Made by a program: the position numbers and the translations under genes
In this document: piece after piece, positions 32,201-39,080 of the stretch
How the letters are laid out: each line of letters opens with the position of its first letter
Position numbering within the stretch: the first letter of the stretch is position 1
Notes under the pieces: model-generated
Told to the model about the DNA's origin: nothing
What the model saw: the letters and a program-made list of their open reading frames with translations, nothing else
Databases searched by the model: none
Origin: Flavobacteriales bacterium
GTDB lineage: Bacteria; Bacteroidota; Bacteroidia; Flavobacteriales_F; PHOS-HE28
Assembly (NCBI GenBank): GCA_016699575.1
Contig: CP064979.1
Location: forward strand, 1,984,001 to 2,048,000
DNA length: 64,000 nt
Direction of reading: 5' to 3'

Positions 32201-33400
32201 ATCGCCGTTCACATCGCCTGCGCAGTTCACCACGAAACCGAAAAGCGCATTGGCCTGGTTGCTCTCGGCCGTCCACTGTGGCGCGGCCGTGAGGCCGGTG
32301 GCGCTGCCATGGAACACGAGCACGCGGCCTTCGTTGCTTTCGCCGTTATCGAAATAGGGAGCGCCTACGATGATGTCGCTGTAGCCGTCGCCGTTCACAT
32401 CACCCGCAGTGGCCACGCTGTTGCCCAGGCCCATGTTCGCACCGAGCTGGTTCGTCTCATAGGACCAACTGATGGCGGCTGATGGACCCGAGGCGCTGCC
32501 GTAATGCAACTGCACCCTTCCTTCACCGGTCTGTCCATTGGCCCACAAGGGAACACCAATGAGGATGTCGCTGTAGCCATCGCCGTTCACATCCCCCGCG
32601 CTCGCCAGGCAGGTGCCCAACCGCGCTGTGGCCAGGTTGCTTTCGGTGGTCCAGATGGCGGTACCAGCCAAGGGGTCCACAACGATGGGATAGGTGGCTT
32701 GTTCATCATCCACGGATAGCACGATCAACCCTTCTTCCAGGGAAGCGACCGCGCGGAGCGTGTCCCCGTTCGCATCCCACACATGCAGGTCTGAATAGCT
32801 CATTTGCACGATCCCGGCCGTGTCCGCGAAGTGGAAGATGTCCGCTCCGGCGTGCGTGCAAACGAGGTCGCCTTCGGTCCGCAATTCCACACGCAACGGG
32901 CTGTCTCCTTGAGGCTTGCGGTGAACGATGAAGTTCTGACGGAGGCCGGCTTCGTTGTTGATGTGCTCCAGGTCGAATGCCCCATGCCGCGACAACATGT
33001 GCTCGTCGGTGAGTTCGGTCGGCGCATCCAGGTTCGGTTCGGACCAATCGCTTCCACGACCGATGCGCCCCACCAGGATGGAAACAGCCCACTCACAGCG
33101 GTCTGCGAACAGGGGTCTGCAGACCATGCCGTTGCCAAGTACCGTGGCTTGGAGGCCGTGTGACGCGTTCGTGGCGATGGCAGGACCGGTCGTCAGGACG
33201 GCCTTTTCCGCAGCGTGGGCCTTATCAAGCAGGGTCTCGATCGGTTCGGCCAGGTCCGTCGGTGTGCTATCGCTCGGTGCATCATTGCGTGCGCCCAGAT
33301 CAACCGAAGCATCGGTAGAAACCAAGAACAACGCCGCACAGCTGGAGAGACCGAGCAACAACCCCGAAAGGCGGCCAACGGATGCGAACAGGCGTCTCAT
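29219..33400 (-). CDS. Secreted FG-GAP/VCBS repeat protein with T9SS tail
   Basis: A 1393-residue exported protein. MRRLFASVGRLSGLLLGLSSCAALFLVSTDAS is a signal or lipoprotein-like sequence. An N-terminal domain (about 60-235) is followed by 14 FG-GAP repeats, each with a calcium-loop like AGDVNGDGYSDVIIGAP about every 60 residues, expected to fold as integrin-like beta-propellers. After about residue 1130 there is a non-repeat region, then a domain with LRFDARCVNGSVELSWATASEENSSHF and a type A T9SS sorting domain (SLGAPYPNPTDGLVHLD ... LLPGTYTVRILAAAGTTISTDRIIKH). It is a probable surface adhesin or sensor ligand. It has one of the four shared promoters. Confidence 0.9.
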   Translation of the reverse strand: MRRLFASVGRLSGLLLGLSSCAALFLVSTDASVDLGARNDAPSDSTPTDLAEPIETLLDKAHAAEKAVLTTGPAIATNASHGLQATVLGNGMVCRPLFADRCEWAVSILVGRIGRGSDWSEPNLDAPTELTDEHMLSRHGAFDLEHINNEAGLRQNFIVHRKPQGDSPLRVELRTEGDLVCTHAGADIFHFADTAGIVQMSYSDLHVWDANGDTLRAVASLEEGLIVLSVDDEQATYPIVVDPLAGTAIWTTESNLATARLGTCLASAGDVNGDGYSDILIGVPLWANGQTGEGRVQLHYGSASGPSAAISWSYETNQLGANMGLGNSVATAGDVNGDGYSDIIVGAPYFDNGESNEGRVLVFHGSATGLTAAPQWTAESNQANALFGFVVNCAGDVNGDGYSDVLVGAYQYENGQTDEGAVFVYHGSATGLSAVADWVKEGDQTLAYFGRSAASAGDVNGDGYSDVIIGAPLFDNGQTNEGRAFVYHGSATGLAATPAWTAESDQASSQTGFSVSSAGDVNNDGYSDVVVGIPFHTNSFLNDGRVVIYRGSASGLVSTSAWSYNSLFQEAQFGKSVACAGDVNGDGFSDVLFGGPEYTSGQAQEGRAYVFFGNLTAAMSLAWSGESNQAGARWGGAVASAGDVNGDGFSDVLIGVPEWDNGQTNEGMARCYLGGPASINTLAPEHTLIGPVTFSRSVSSAGDVNGDGYGDIVIGAPDARLVTIHHGSTNGPSIAPDRSYLLPGVQGYGYCVSGAGDVNGDGYGDVIVGTDYGNTVYVYHGSATGLPVAANWSVTGTANTRFGFSVGSAGDVNGDGYADVIIGQPGHNSGAGRVVVHHGSPTGLSIAPNWVSTPFDAPHLPNSFYGEGVDVAGDVNGDGYSDVIIGAGGYNGNRGRVVIFHGSPGGLGAAPASTFDDTVPGHRLGSNSHSGSCVSSTGDVNGDGYSDVIMAWMGGQAFVHSGGPTGVSATPVWASTLYGGGFFAATVSSAGDINADGYSDVVISSCAQGALLYFGGPTGLVGAAEDQLFAGSSSHSATGAGDVNGDGYCDLLVGQYGAGRAYVFHGNTSTALARGNFRLYQTDLTTPLSASNIPIPQFGAGLFVRPFLGRSRTRLVWETRIQGQAFSIGSNGLVNNSTDFTAQQPAFIAGAVAGVELKSLIDKPGGGTGITATKVRTRVRYDPVTAITGQVFGPWRYMPGYLDGHGTHNNVPLPVELLRFDARCVNGSVELSWATASEENSSHFVVERSTDAEAWAEVARVEAAGHSHQVLEYILQDAAPPYAITVYYRLKQEDLDGTTTVLPITRSTSCASLGAPYPNPTDGLVHLDLGVAFDAAKRVDVIDAQGRTVLEVLPPGLGTALTVNLSGLLPGTYTVRILAAAGTTISTDRIIKH

Positions 33401-33407
33401 AGAGCCT

Positions 33408-33453
33408 GCAAGCTCCACCACATGAAGTGGTGCAGCAATAACCCGGATGGGTT
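33408..33453 (-). promoter_or_regulatory. Shared-architecture promoter of the FG-GAP gene
   Basis: On the minus strand AACCC-ATCC-GGGTTATT (33453-33437), a 21-base spacer, then GAGCTTGC (33415-33408), a weak -7 box, 7 bases before the ATG at 33400. The inverted repeat AACCC/GGGTT and its trailing ATT recur at three other promoters in the region. Confidence 0.75.
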
Positions 33454-33458
33454 AAGCC

Positions 33459-34094
33459 CTATGCTGCTGGATACACCTTCCGGATCGCCTCCATGCGCCC
33501 ACCAACCTGCAGCTTGCTGTATATGCGGCGCACATGCACGCGCACGGTCTCGGTGCTCAAGTCCAGCTTGGTTCCGATCTCTTTGTATTGGAGCCCGGCG
33601 GCGAGACCATCCAACACCTGCTTTTCGCGATCGCTCAGCTTCTCGTCGTTGATGCGCTGTTGGGTCTCCTTCTGGAAGCTGTTCACCACCAGGCGCGCAA
33701 TGGCGCTGTTCATCGGTGAGCCGCCCTTGTGGATGTCGCGCACAGCCTCCAACAGCTCTTCGGCCGGTGTGCTTTTCAGCAAATAGCCGGTGGCTCCTGC
33801 ACAGAGCGCCTCGAAGATGTATGCGGGGTTCTCGAAGATGGTGAGCATGAGGTATTGCACCTCGGGCTTCATGCGCTTCGCCTCGCGCACGGTGTCGATC
33901 CCGTTGCGGCCCTCCATGTTGATGTCCATGAGCACCACCTGCACATCCAGCTCATCGAGTTTGGCCAGGTAATCATCCCCGCTTTCGAAGACGCGCACCA
34001 CCTGCATATCACCGCTGCGCTCAATGCGGCGGCGGATCAGCTCCCGGAGCTCATCATCGTCCTCCACGATAGCGGTGCGGATGGTGGCGGCCAT
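33459..34094 (-). CDS. NarL/LuxR-type response regulator
   Basis: A 211-residue regulator. The receiver domain begins AATIRTAIVEDDDELRELI, with VVLMDINMEGRNGID supplying the phospho-accepting Asp and LLKSTPAEELLEAV the conserved Lys. The C-terminal LuxR helix-turn-helix reads KLSDREKQVLDGLAAGLQYKEIGTKLDLSTETVRVHVRRIYSKLQVGGR. ATG 34094 is preferred over a TTG three codons upstream. Without the inserted element it would lie only about 20 bases past the kinase stop at 36998-37000, so it was the last gene of the two-kinase operon. It is the likely binder of the shared promoter motif, by inference. Confidence 0.93.
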   Translation of the reverse strand: MAATIRTAIVEDDDELRELIRRRIERSGDMQVVRVFESGDDYLAKLDELDVQVVLMDINMEGRNGIDTVREAKRMKPEVQYLMLTIFENPAYIFEALCAGATGYLLKSTPAEELLEAVRDIHKGGSPMNSAIARLVVNSFQKETQQRINDEKLSDREKQVLDGLAAGLQYKEIGTKLDLSTETVRVHVRRIYSKLQVGGRMEAIRKVYPAA

Positions 34095-34116
34095 GTGCCG
34101 CAAGATAGCCAGGTCG

Positions 34117-34124
34117 CCTGATCA
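34117..34124. repeat. Target-site duplication, left copy
   Basis: CCTGATCA, identical to 36993-37000 on the other side of the element; 8 bp fits IS1-family insertion. Confidence 0.9.
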
Positions 34125-34141
34125 GGTAGTGTCTCACTTTC
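34125..34141 (+). repeat. Left terminal inverted repeat
   Basis: GGTAGTGTCTCACTTTC. The first 12 bases are identical to the inverted right end; the next five match at three positions. Confidence 0.88.
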
Positions 34142-34183
34142 GATCCCCCTGATCCTCAGGGATGCTTAGCGCCAAGGACGCGC

Positions 34184-34191
34184 TACCTTCG
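34184..34191 (+). promoter_or_regulatory. -7 promoter box TACCTTCG in the element
   Basis: TACCTTCG ends 5 bases before the ATG at 34197, again a leaderless-like layout. Confidence 0.55.
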
Positions 34192-34196
34192 CACCC

Positions 34197-34424
34197 ATGC
34201 CGAAAGCCAAGAGACCCCGCGACGCCAACGAGCGCGCCAAGAGCATAGTCGATATCGCAACGGGTGAAGCTGCCGACCCCGTGAGCGAACAGAAGAAGGT
34301 CAAGAACATCCACGCCGCTGCCTTGGGCAAGTTGGGCGGGGCCGCCCGTGCCAAGAAGTTGGACCCTAAGAAGCGTTCGGCCATCGCCAAGAAGGCGGCC
34401 CGGAAACGGTGGAAAGACAAGTGA
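34197..34424 (+). CDS. Small lysine-rich passenger protein
   Basis: A 75-residue, very basic protein (MPKAKRPRDANERAKSIVDI...). The end reads AALGKLGGAARAKKLDPKKRSAIAKKAARKRWKDK, the 'LGxxGGxARAxxLxxxxRxxIAxxAAxxRW' pattern seen in many small hypothetical proteins and at the ends of some DNA-associated ones. Nucleic-acid binding is plausible from charge, but no function is known. It lies just inside the left end of the IS1-type element with its own -7 box, so it can be expressed independently of the transposase. Confidence 0.75.
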   Translation: MPKAKRPRDANERAKSIVDIATGEAADPVSEQKKVKNIHAAALGKLGGAARAKKLDPKKRSAIAKKAARKRWKDK

Positions 34425-34522
34425 GCACTTGTGATCACAATCGATCCTGACGTATATTTCGTCACATTGCATGACGACGTAAATCCTAAACGTCTGACAG
34501 TCAGGACATTATAATATTTTCT

Positions 34523-34552
34523 TTTGTGATGTCTCTCCGGGCGCTATGTTTG
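34523..34552 (+). promoter_or_regulatory. Consensus promoter TTTG-N18-TATGTTTG
   Basis: TTTG at 34523-34526 and TATGTTTG at 34545-34552 match the Bacteroidota -33 and -7 consensus exactly. The -7 box includes an in-frame ATG at 34546, so translation must start at the next ATG, 34561. The surrounding 34430-34530 stretch is markedly AT-rich compared with the rest of the window. Confidence 0.7.
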
Positions 34553-34560
34553 TCGGGGAT

Positions 34561-35094
34561 ATGGAAACCGCAGAGGACAGAGAGCAAGCATGCCGAACGA
34601 TGGAGCGCCACATGTTGGAGGCGCGCCGGAAGTCGAAAGCGCACAGCCATGAGAAGGCGGTGCTCGAAGCAATGGCGAAAGATGAAGAGGCCCTCATGCT
34701 GCAATGCGACCTACGTGCAGAACGCTTGCGTATGTCAATCCTCGACATCGAACCGAACTGGATGTTCGGTTCGGAGGCAGAGGCAAGCGAGCAGACTGTG
34801 GGTTCCACTACGGAGAAGGAGGTGCAGTCAGAACACAAGCGTCGATACGGCGTGTGGTCGGCAGTGGCGCTCAAGGCCCTGAGTGATCTGGGATCTGGAA
34901 CTTTCCAAGAAATATCCCGTCATGTGCGAACTACAGACTTCAACTACGCCTTCGATAGCGACGCCGACATGGAAGGACTACGTGGCGCGCTCCATGGCTT
35001 GGCGAAGCGCGACAAGAACAAGCGCGTGAAGTACGAGAAGGGCGCGAATGGTTCGGGCGGAACATTCACATACATCAACGATGAGCAGCAATAG
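34561..35094 (+). CDS. Passenger protein with coiled N-terminus and winged-helix-like C-terminus
   Basis: A 177-residue protein. The first half is charged and helical (METAEDREQACRTMERHMLE ... KAVLEAMAKDEEALML). The second half, KRRYGVWSAVALKALSDLGSGTFQEISRHVRTTDFNYAF and on to LRGALHGLAKRDKNKRVKYEKG, looks like a HARE-type winged helix, with a helical core, a short recognition helix and a basic wing. That suggests DNA binding or target choice for the element. Start at 34561 because the preceding ATG is part of the -7 box. A hairpin terminator follows its stop. I do not recognise a named family. Confidence 0.72.
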   Translation: METAEDREQACRTMERHMLEARRKSKAHSHEKAVLEAMAKDEEALMLQCDLRAERLRMSILDIEPNWMFGSEAEASEQTVGSTTEKEVQSEHKRRYGVWSAVALKALSDLGSGTFQEISRHVRTTDFNYAFDSDADMEGLRGALHGLAKRDKNKRVKYEKGANGSGGTFTYINDEQQ

Positions 35095-35096
35095 CA

Positions 35097-35119
35097 AAGC
35101 CCACCTTGCGGATGGGCTT
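35097..35119 (+). terminator. Hairpin after the winged-helix-like gene
   Basis: Stem AAGCCCA / TGGGCTT with a 9-base loop, starting 2 bases past the stop. There is no strong T tract, so termination efficiency is uncertain. Confidence 0.5.
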
Positions 35120-35419
35120 CACCATACTCGAATCTCACTCCCGCAAGCCGACGCCAGGAACCGCGTGGGTTCGCCCCGGCAGGGGAAGGGAGTGAGGTTC
35201 CCTTATTCAGCGGGCGCCACGTTCGGCACCGGTATCGCATTGGGGGATGTAGTTCCGCCGTTATCGCGCTGTACTAGCGGATAGCGTCGGGGGCGCACCA
35301 CATCATTCCAATCGGACAGCCGGGCACGCCACCCGGCTGTTTCGTTTGCAAACCTACGGAATCAGTAGGTCTCGATCAAGCCCCTTCCTGAACCATTGAT
35401 CCCTAAGTGAACTATATGC
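35120..35419. other. Non-coding spacer inside the element
   Basis: About 300 bases without a supported gene. It contains a perfect 9-bp hairpin ACAGCCGGG-N7-CCCGGCTGT at 35316-35340 followed by TTCGTTTG, which looks like a second terminator insulating the transposase from upstream transcription. Confidence 0.6.
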
Positions 35420-35449
35420 TTGACGGTAAGCTTTTTCTTCCTATGTTTG
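35420..35449 (+). promoter_or_regulatory. Transposase promoter TTG-N19-TATGTTTG
   Basis: TTG at 35420-35422 and TATGTTTG at 35442-35449 match the Bacteroidota consensus and lie 21 bases before the transposase ATG. Confidence 0.7.
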
Positions 35450-35470
35450 ACCCATCAGAACGCCGACGCC

Positions 35471-36298
35471 ATGAACCGCCTCCCTATCGCCAAGCAAGTC
35501 CAGATCATCAGCATGCTCGTTGAAGGTTCCAGCCTTCGCAGCACTTCCCGCGTGTGCGATGTGTCGATCAACACGGTGACCAAGCTCTTGGTGGACGTGG
35601 GCCGCGCTTGCGAGAAGTTCCACGATGAGACGGTCCGCAAGGTGACCGTGAAGAACCTTCAGTGCGATGAGATTTGGAGCTTCGTCTATGCCAAGCAGAA
35701 AAACGTCACGGACGAAATGGAGGCCGCTGGTGACGTGTGGACTTGGACAGCGCTGGACAGCGATACCAAGCTCATGGTTAGCTGGTATGCCGGTGCCCGC
35801 GATGCACACGCCGCTTACGAGTTCCTGTCTGACGTTCGAAGCCGTGTTGACCGTAGCCGCATGCAAATGACCAGCGACGGTCACAGCGCCTATGTGAGCG
35901 CCGTTGACGCTGTGTTCGGTCAGTACATTGACTTCGCCCAACTGGTGAAGATTTACGGCGGTACTGAAGGCAAGGGCAACGAGAAGCGTTACAGCCCTGC
36001 CGAATGCACGGGCACCAAGACCCGCATCGTAACCGGCCGCCCGGATGAAACCAAGATCAGCACGTCACATGTGGAGCGTCAGAACCTGACCATCCGCATG
36101 GGCTGCCGCCGCTTCACCCGCCTTACCAACGCCTTCAGCAAGAAGTTCGAGAACCACTGCCTTGCCTTGGCGCTCCACTTCGTGCACTACAACTTCTGCC
36201 GCATCCACAAGACCCTGCGCGTCACTCCGGCAATGGAAGCGGGACTTACCAACGACGTGATGAGCATCGAGGATATCGTAAAGCTGGTGAACCGGTAA
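35471..36298 (+). CDS. IS1-family DDE transposase
   Basis: A 275-residue single-frame transposase. The N-terminal helix-turn-helix is KQVQIISMLVEGSSLRSTSRVCDVSINTVTKLL. The DDE core shows LQCDEIWSFVYAKQKN, MTSDGHSAYVSAVD and SHVERQNLTIRMGCRRFTRLT, whose two Asp and one Glu are the catalytic triad of the IS1 family, here without the frameshift of classic IS1. A C-terminal HYNFCRIHKTLRVTPAMEAG box is also typical. It lies inside 12-bp inverted ends with an 8-bp target duplication, so the element appears intact. An upstream TTG frame start at 35420 is part of the promoter. Confidence 0.92.
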   Translation: MNRLPIAKQVQIISMLVEGSSLRSTSRVCDVSINTVTKLLVDVGRACEKFHDETVRKVTVKNLQCDEIWSFVYAKQKNVTDEMEAAGDVWTWTALDSDTKLMVSWYAGARDAHAAYEFLSDVRSRVDRSRMQMTSDGHSAYVSAVDAVFGQYIDFAQLVKIYGGTEGKGNEKRYSPAECTGTKTRIVTGRPDETKISTSHVERQNLTIRMGCRRFTRLTNAFSKKFENHCLALALHFVHYNFCRIHKTLRVTPAMEAGLTNDVMSIEDIVKLVNR

Positions 36299-36334
36299 GC
36301 CGGGGCGATCAAATGGATCGCCTACGTTGGCGGT

Positions 36335-36955
36335 ATGCCAAGGAACACCAACTATCTAAAGCAGCAGCAGGATGTACGCACGCTCACGTCCTGTCTGATT
36401 GAGGGCGGTCACACTGCTAACGGCCCCTTGATAGATCACTTCGTCGCATGCGAACGGACAGGTCTTTCGTCATGGGACGTTTTTCACGCTGCACACTATC
36501 TGTTCAACGGTCGTGATGGAAGGAGCTTCCTTGAAATCGAGGGGGAGGAAAGTGGATTCAAAGGCACGGAAGCAGAGCGTCGCATCCGTGGAGAGAACCC
36601 GCGCAAATGGGAGGGCAGTTATCGACTTACTGAGGCAGGATTACAGCTAGCAAAGGATGAAATCGCCGCTCAGCACCTATACAAGCAACTTGGCGACTTC
36701 GATGAGGCTGCCAAGCGAAGTCGGACCAGTCTTGTGCTGAGCATAATTGCTCTGTCCGTCAGTGGTGCTATGCTGCTAGTAGCCATAGGTAAACTAGTGA
36801 TAGAAGCACGTTCGCCAAAACAAGCAAGTAGCCAAGGCAGTATGTCCAGTTTGCAAGACCCATCGCATCCCGATACCGTAACCATAAGAGAAAGCGTGTG
36901 GGCCACCTGCGGCCCGTGTCCTTCCGATACGGCTTTGCCAGCCCCCACCCGTTAG
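36335..36955 (+). CDS. Passenger membrane protein of unknown function
   Basis: A 206-residue protein starting MPRNTNYLKQQQDVRTLTSCLIEGG. A soluble N-terminal part (1-130) includes GPLIDHFVACERTGLSSWDVFHAAHYL and YRLTEAGLQLAKDEIAA, which might be a helix-turn-helix-like fold. One membrane helix, LVLSIIALSVSGAMLLVAIGKLVI, is at about 132-155, and a Ser/Pro-rich tail follows. It begins 37 bases after the transposase stop, behind a GGCGATC/GATCGCC hairpin and a TACGTTGG box, and ends just before the right inverted repeat. I do not recognise a family; it is the third cargo gene of the element. Confidence 0.7.
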   Translation: MPRNTNYLKQQQDVRTLTSCLIEGGHTANGPLIDHFVACERTGLSSWDVFHAAHYLFNGRDGRSFLEIEGEESGFKGTEAERRIRGENPRKWEGSYRLTEAGLQLAKDEIAAQHLYKQLGDFDEAAKRSRTSLVLSIIALSVSGAMLLVAIGKLVIEARSPKQASSQGSMSSLQDPSHPDTVTIRESVWATCGPCPSDTALPAPTR

Positions 36956-36974
36956 TCATTCTGAAGCTCTGATT

Positions 36975-39080
36975 TCAAACTGAGACACTACCCCTGATCA
37001 GTCCGGCACCGGCGCTTGGAAGCGGACCCGGGTGCCCGCTCCTGGGCTGCTGTCCACCTGGATCCGTCCGTTCACGCGCTGCCCGATCACGCATGTTGGG
37101 CAGACCGTGGCCTTTCGTTTCCTCAATGAGCATGCCCACACCATCGTCCTTCACTTCGAATTCGACGTGTGCAGCGGATGTGTGGAAGCGCACAAGAATG
37201 TGTGTTGCCTTGGCGTATTTGATCGCGTTGTTCAACGCCTCGCGTAGCATCAGGTAGATATCGCGCTTGGTGGCTGGGTCCAGCGACCGGTCAGGGCCTT
37301 CGTGCACACAATCGATGGTGTGCTCCACCTTGCTCCACTTGAGCATGCGTTCGCAGTGCGCACGAACACGTTCCGTGAGACCCGCGAGTGAATCGTGGTG
37401 CGGATCGATGGACCATACGATGTCGCCGAGGGAGCGGTTGGCCTCTCCAGCGATGCGCTCGATATCGTTGGCGATCGCGGGCAGTTCGTTCACGTCCGTC
37501 TTCGCGACTTCCCTCGCCTCGGTGCTGAGCATGACGAGCTTGGTGAGGTCGCTGCCGAGCTGGTCGTGCACGTCACGTGCAATGCGCATGCGCACCTCGG
37601 TGGCCTCCCGGGCGCGCTCGCTTTCCATGACCTGCGTTTGTGATGCGAGAATGGCAGCGTTGGTCCGCTTGAGCAACCGCGCGCGTTGCCAGAAGGCGAA
37701 CACCGCCAGGGCTAAGAATGCACCCAGGGCCAATGCCAGGTTGCGGCGCGAGCGTTCCTGGACCAAGCGCTGCTCGCTTTTGAGCTTTTCCTGTTGGACG
37801 GCGGCGATGTGGGCGAGACTATCGGCGACGGCTTGTTTCTCGTAGGCGTACTTGTATTCGTTGCGTAGCACGGCCCGCTGGTTCTGCTCGCTCAACAGGC
37901 TGTCGTTGTACGCGATGAACCGGGACTGCGCAGTAAGCGCCTCCTTCCAGCGGCCCAATGAACCCAAAGCGCGGAACTCCAGGTGGGCGGCATCCCGTTG
38001 CGCGTTCAGGTCTTCGGCTTCCGTAGCGGCCCGGGTCGCGCTGCGGGCGGCCAGCAATGCTTCCGCTTGCCGGCCCGATGAAAGCAACGCATCTCCCTTT
38101 CCTACGAGGGCGATAGCGAGCCCGCGCAGCAGTTCTTCTTCGGTGGCTAGCGCAATGTTCTGCTCGAAGAGCGGTAGGGCCTGCTCTGCAAGTCCACGCA
38201 CCAGGAACAATTGCCCGATCCGGTTGCGCACGTTGACCAACCCATGTGCATCCTGCAGTGCTTCCCGAACGGCCAAGCTGCGCTTGTAATGCGCCATGGC
38301 CTCGGCGGTGTCGCCCAATTCCTCCAGGCACATCCCCACTTCTTCCAGGTCCTTGCCCATCAGGTGCTTGTCGTCCAACGCTTCGGCAATGCGCAACGCT
38401 TCGCGGAAATGGACCAACGCGCTGGTGAAGTCACCTTGGTTCACATGCACCACGCCAAGATTGGCCCGCCCAGTGGCGATACCACGTTGGTTCTTCAACT
38501 TCTCCTGCAGCGACAGGGCACGTGCAAAGAGGTCGATGGCACGGGCATGATCGCCGCGCGCCATATGTACGGTACCGATCGCATTGAGGTCGTTGGCGAT
38601 GCTCAAGCTGTCCTTGATCCGTTCGTGGAAACCGAGCCCTTCGGCATAGAGCCGCAGCGCTTCGTCGCGCTCGCCCAATGCGGATCGCATACTGGCCATG
38701 TTCGTGATCACATCGGCCTGGCCGTCATCATCGCCATTGCGCTGGTGCAGGGCAAGGGCCGTGTCGTAGTGCACCAAGGCGGTTCGCATGTCGCCGCGCA
38801 CGTACCACACCGCCGCGAGCAGCTCGCTTGCCCGCGCCTCGAAGACTTTGTTGCCTCTGGCCCTGGCGTCGCTCTGAATTGCGCGTGCCATGCGCTCCGC
38901 TGTGTCGGGTTCGCTGAACAAGTAACCATCCCACACCAGATCATAGCGGGCTGTGAAGCGCACGCTGTCCGGCTTCGACCGGTCGGAGGCGATGGTGCGC
39001 AGGGAGTCGAGGTCCACCTGCCCTATTGCGGACAGCGTAAAGCAGCATAGGAGCACGAGCCAAATGAGCCGATCACACAT
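36975..39080 (-). CDS. TPR sensor histidine kinase, 3' end frameshifted and reading into the IS element
   Basis: As it reads, 701 residues: signal MCDRLIWLVLLCCFTLSAIGQ, TPR repeats at about 30-400 (such as LGVVHVNQGDFTSALVHFREALRIAE), a membrane helix LALALGAFLALAVFAFW near 445, a HisKA_3 dimerisation domain with the phospho-His in ARDVHDQLGSDL, and an ATPase domain with NNAIKYAKATH and GHGLPNM. After RDRAAR the reading frame is lost. The other frame continues VNGRIQVDSSPGAG and TRVRFQAPVPD, then a TGA at 36998-37000, just like the sister kinase. So two bases appear to be missing in a GC run near 37075. The present frame ends inside the IS element at 36975. It overlaps the upstream kinase by 8 bases. 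Confidence 0.88.
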   Translation of the reverse strand: MCDRLIWLVLLCCFTLSAIGQVDLDSLRTIASDRSKPDSVRFTARYDLVWDGYLFSEPDTAERMARAIQSDARARGNKVFEARASELLAAVWYVRGDMRTALVHYDTALALHQRNGDDDGQADVITNMASMRSALGERDEALRLYAEGLGFHERIKDSLSIANDLNAIGTVHMARGDHARAIDLFARALSLQEKLKNQRGIATGRANLGVVHVNQGDFTSALVHFREALRIAEALDDKHLMGKDLEEVGMCLEELGDTAEAMAHYKRSLAVREALQDAHGLVNVRNRIGQLFLVRGLAEQALPLFEQNIALATEEELLRGLAIALVGKGDALLSSGRQAEALLAARSATRAATEAEDLNAQRDAAHLEFRALGSLGRWKEALTAQSRFIAYNDSLLSEQNQRAVLRNEYKYAYEKQAVADSLAHIAAVQQEKLKSEQRLVQERSRRNLALALGAFLALAVFAFWQRARLLKRTNAAILASQTQVMESERAREATEVRMRIARDVHDQLGSDLTKLVMLSTEAREVAKTDVNELPAIANDIERIAGEANRSLGDIVWSIDPHHDSLAGLTERVRAHCERMLKWSKVEHTIDCVHEGPDRSLDPATKRDIYLMLREALNNAIKYAKATHILVRFHTSAAHVEFEVKDDGVGMLIEETKGHGLPNMRDRAARERTDPGGQQPRSGHPGPLPSAGAGLIRGSVSV
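36976..36992 (-). repeat. Right terminal inverted repeat
   Basis: Read inward: GGTAGTGTCTCAGTTTG. It also supplies the last codons and the stop of the frameshifted kinase as it reads now. Confidence 0.88.
36993..37000. repeat. Target-site duplication, right copy
   Basis: CCTGATCA. It contains the original stop codon (TGA on the minus strand) of the kinase, so the insertion did not delete kinase codons. Confidence 0.9.

Larger units (their letters stand above)
34125..36992 (+). mobile_element. IS1-family element with three passenger genes
   Basis: A 2868-bp element. Both ends begin GGTAGTGTCTCA (34125-34136 and, inverted, 36981-36992), with weaker similarity continuing to about 17 bp; GGTnnTG ends are typical of IS1 relatives. 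It is bounded by perfect 8-bp direct repeats. Inside are a small basic protein, a winged-helix-like protein, the DDE transposase and a membrane protein, all on the plus strand. Plain IS1-type elements are usually under 1.2 kb, so about 2 kb is cargo. It sits at the stop codon of a histidine kinase and separates it from its response regulator. Confidence 0.9.

Noticed and set aside
34125..36992. Composite transposon with two IS copies
   Set aside because: Only one transposase and one pair of ends are present; no second IS copy was found.
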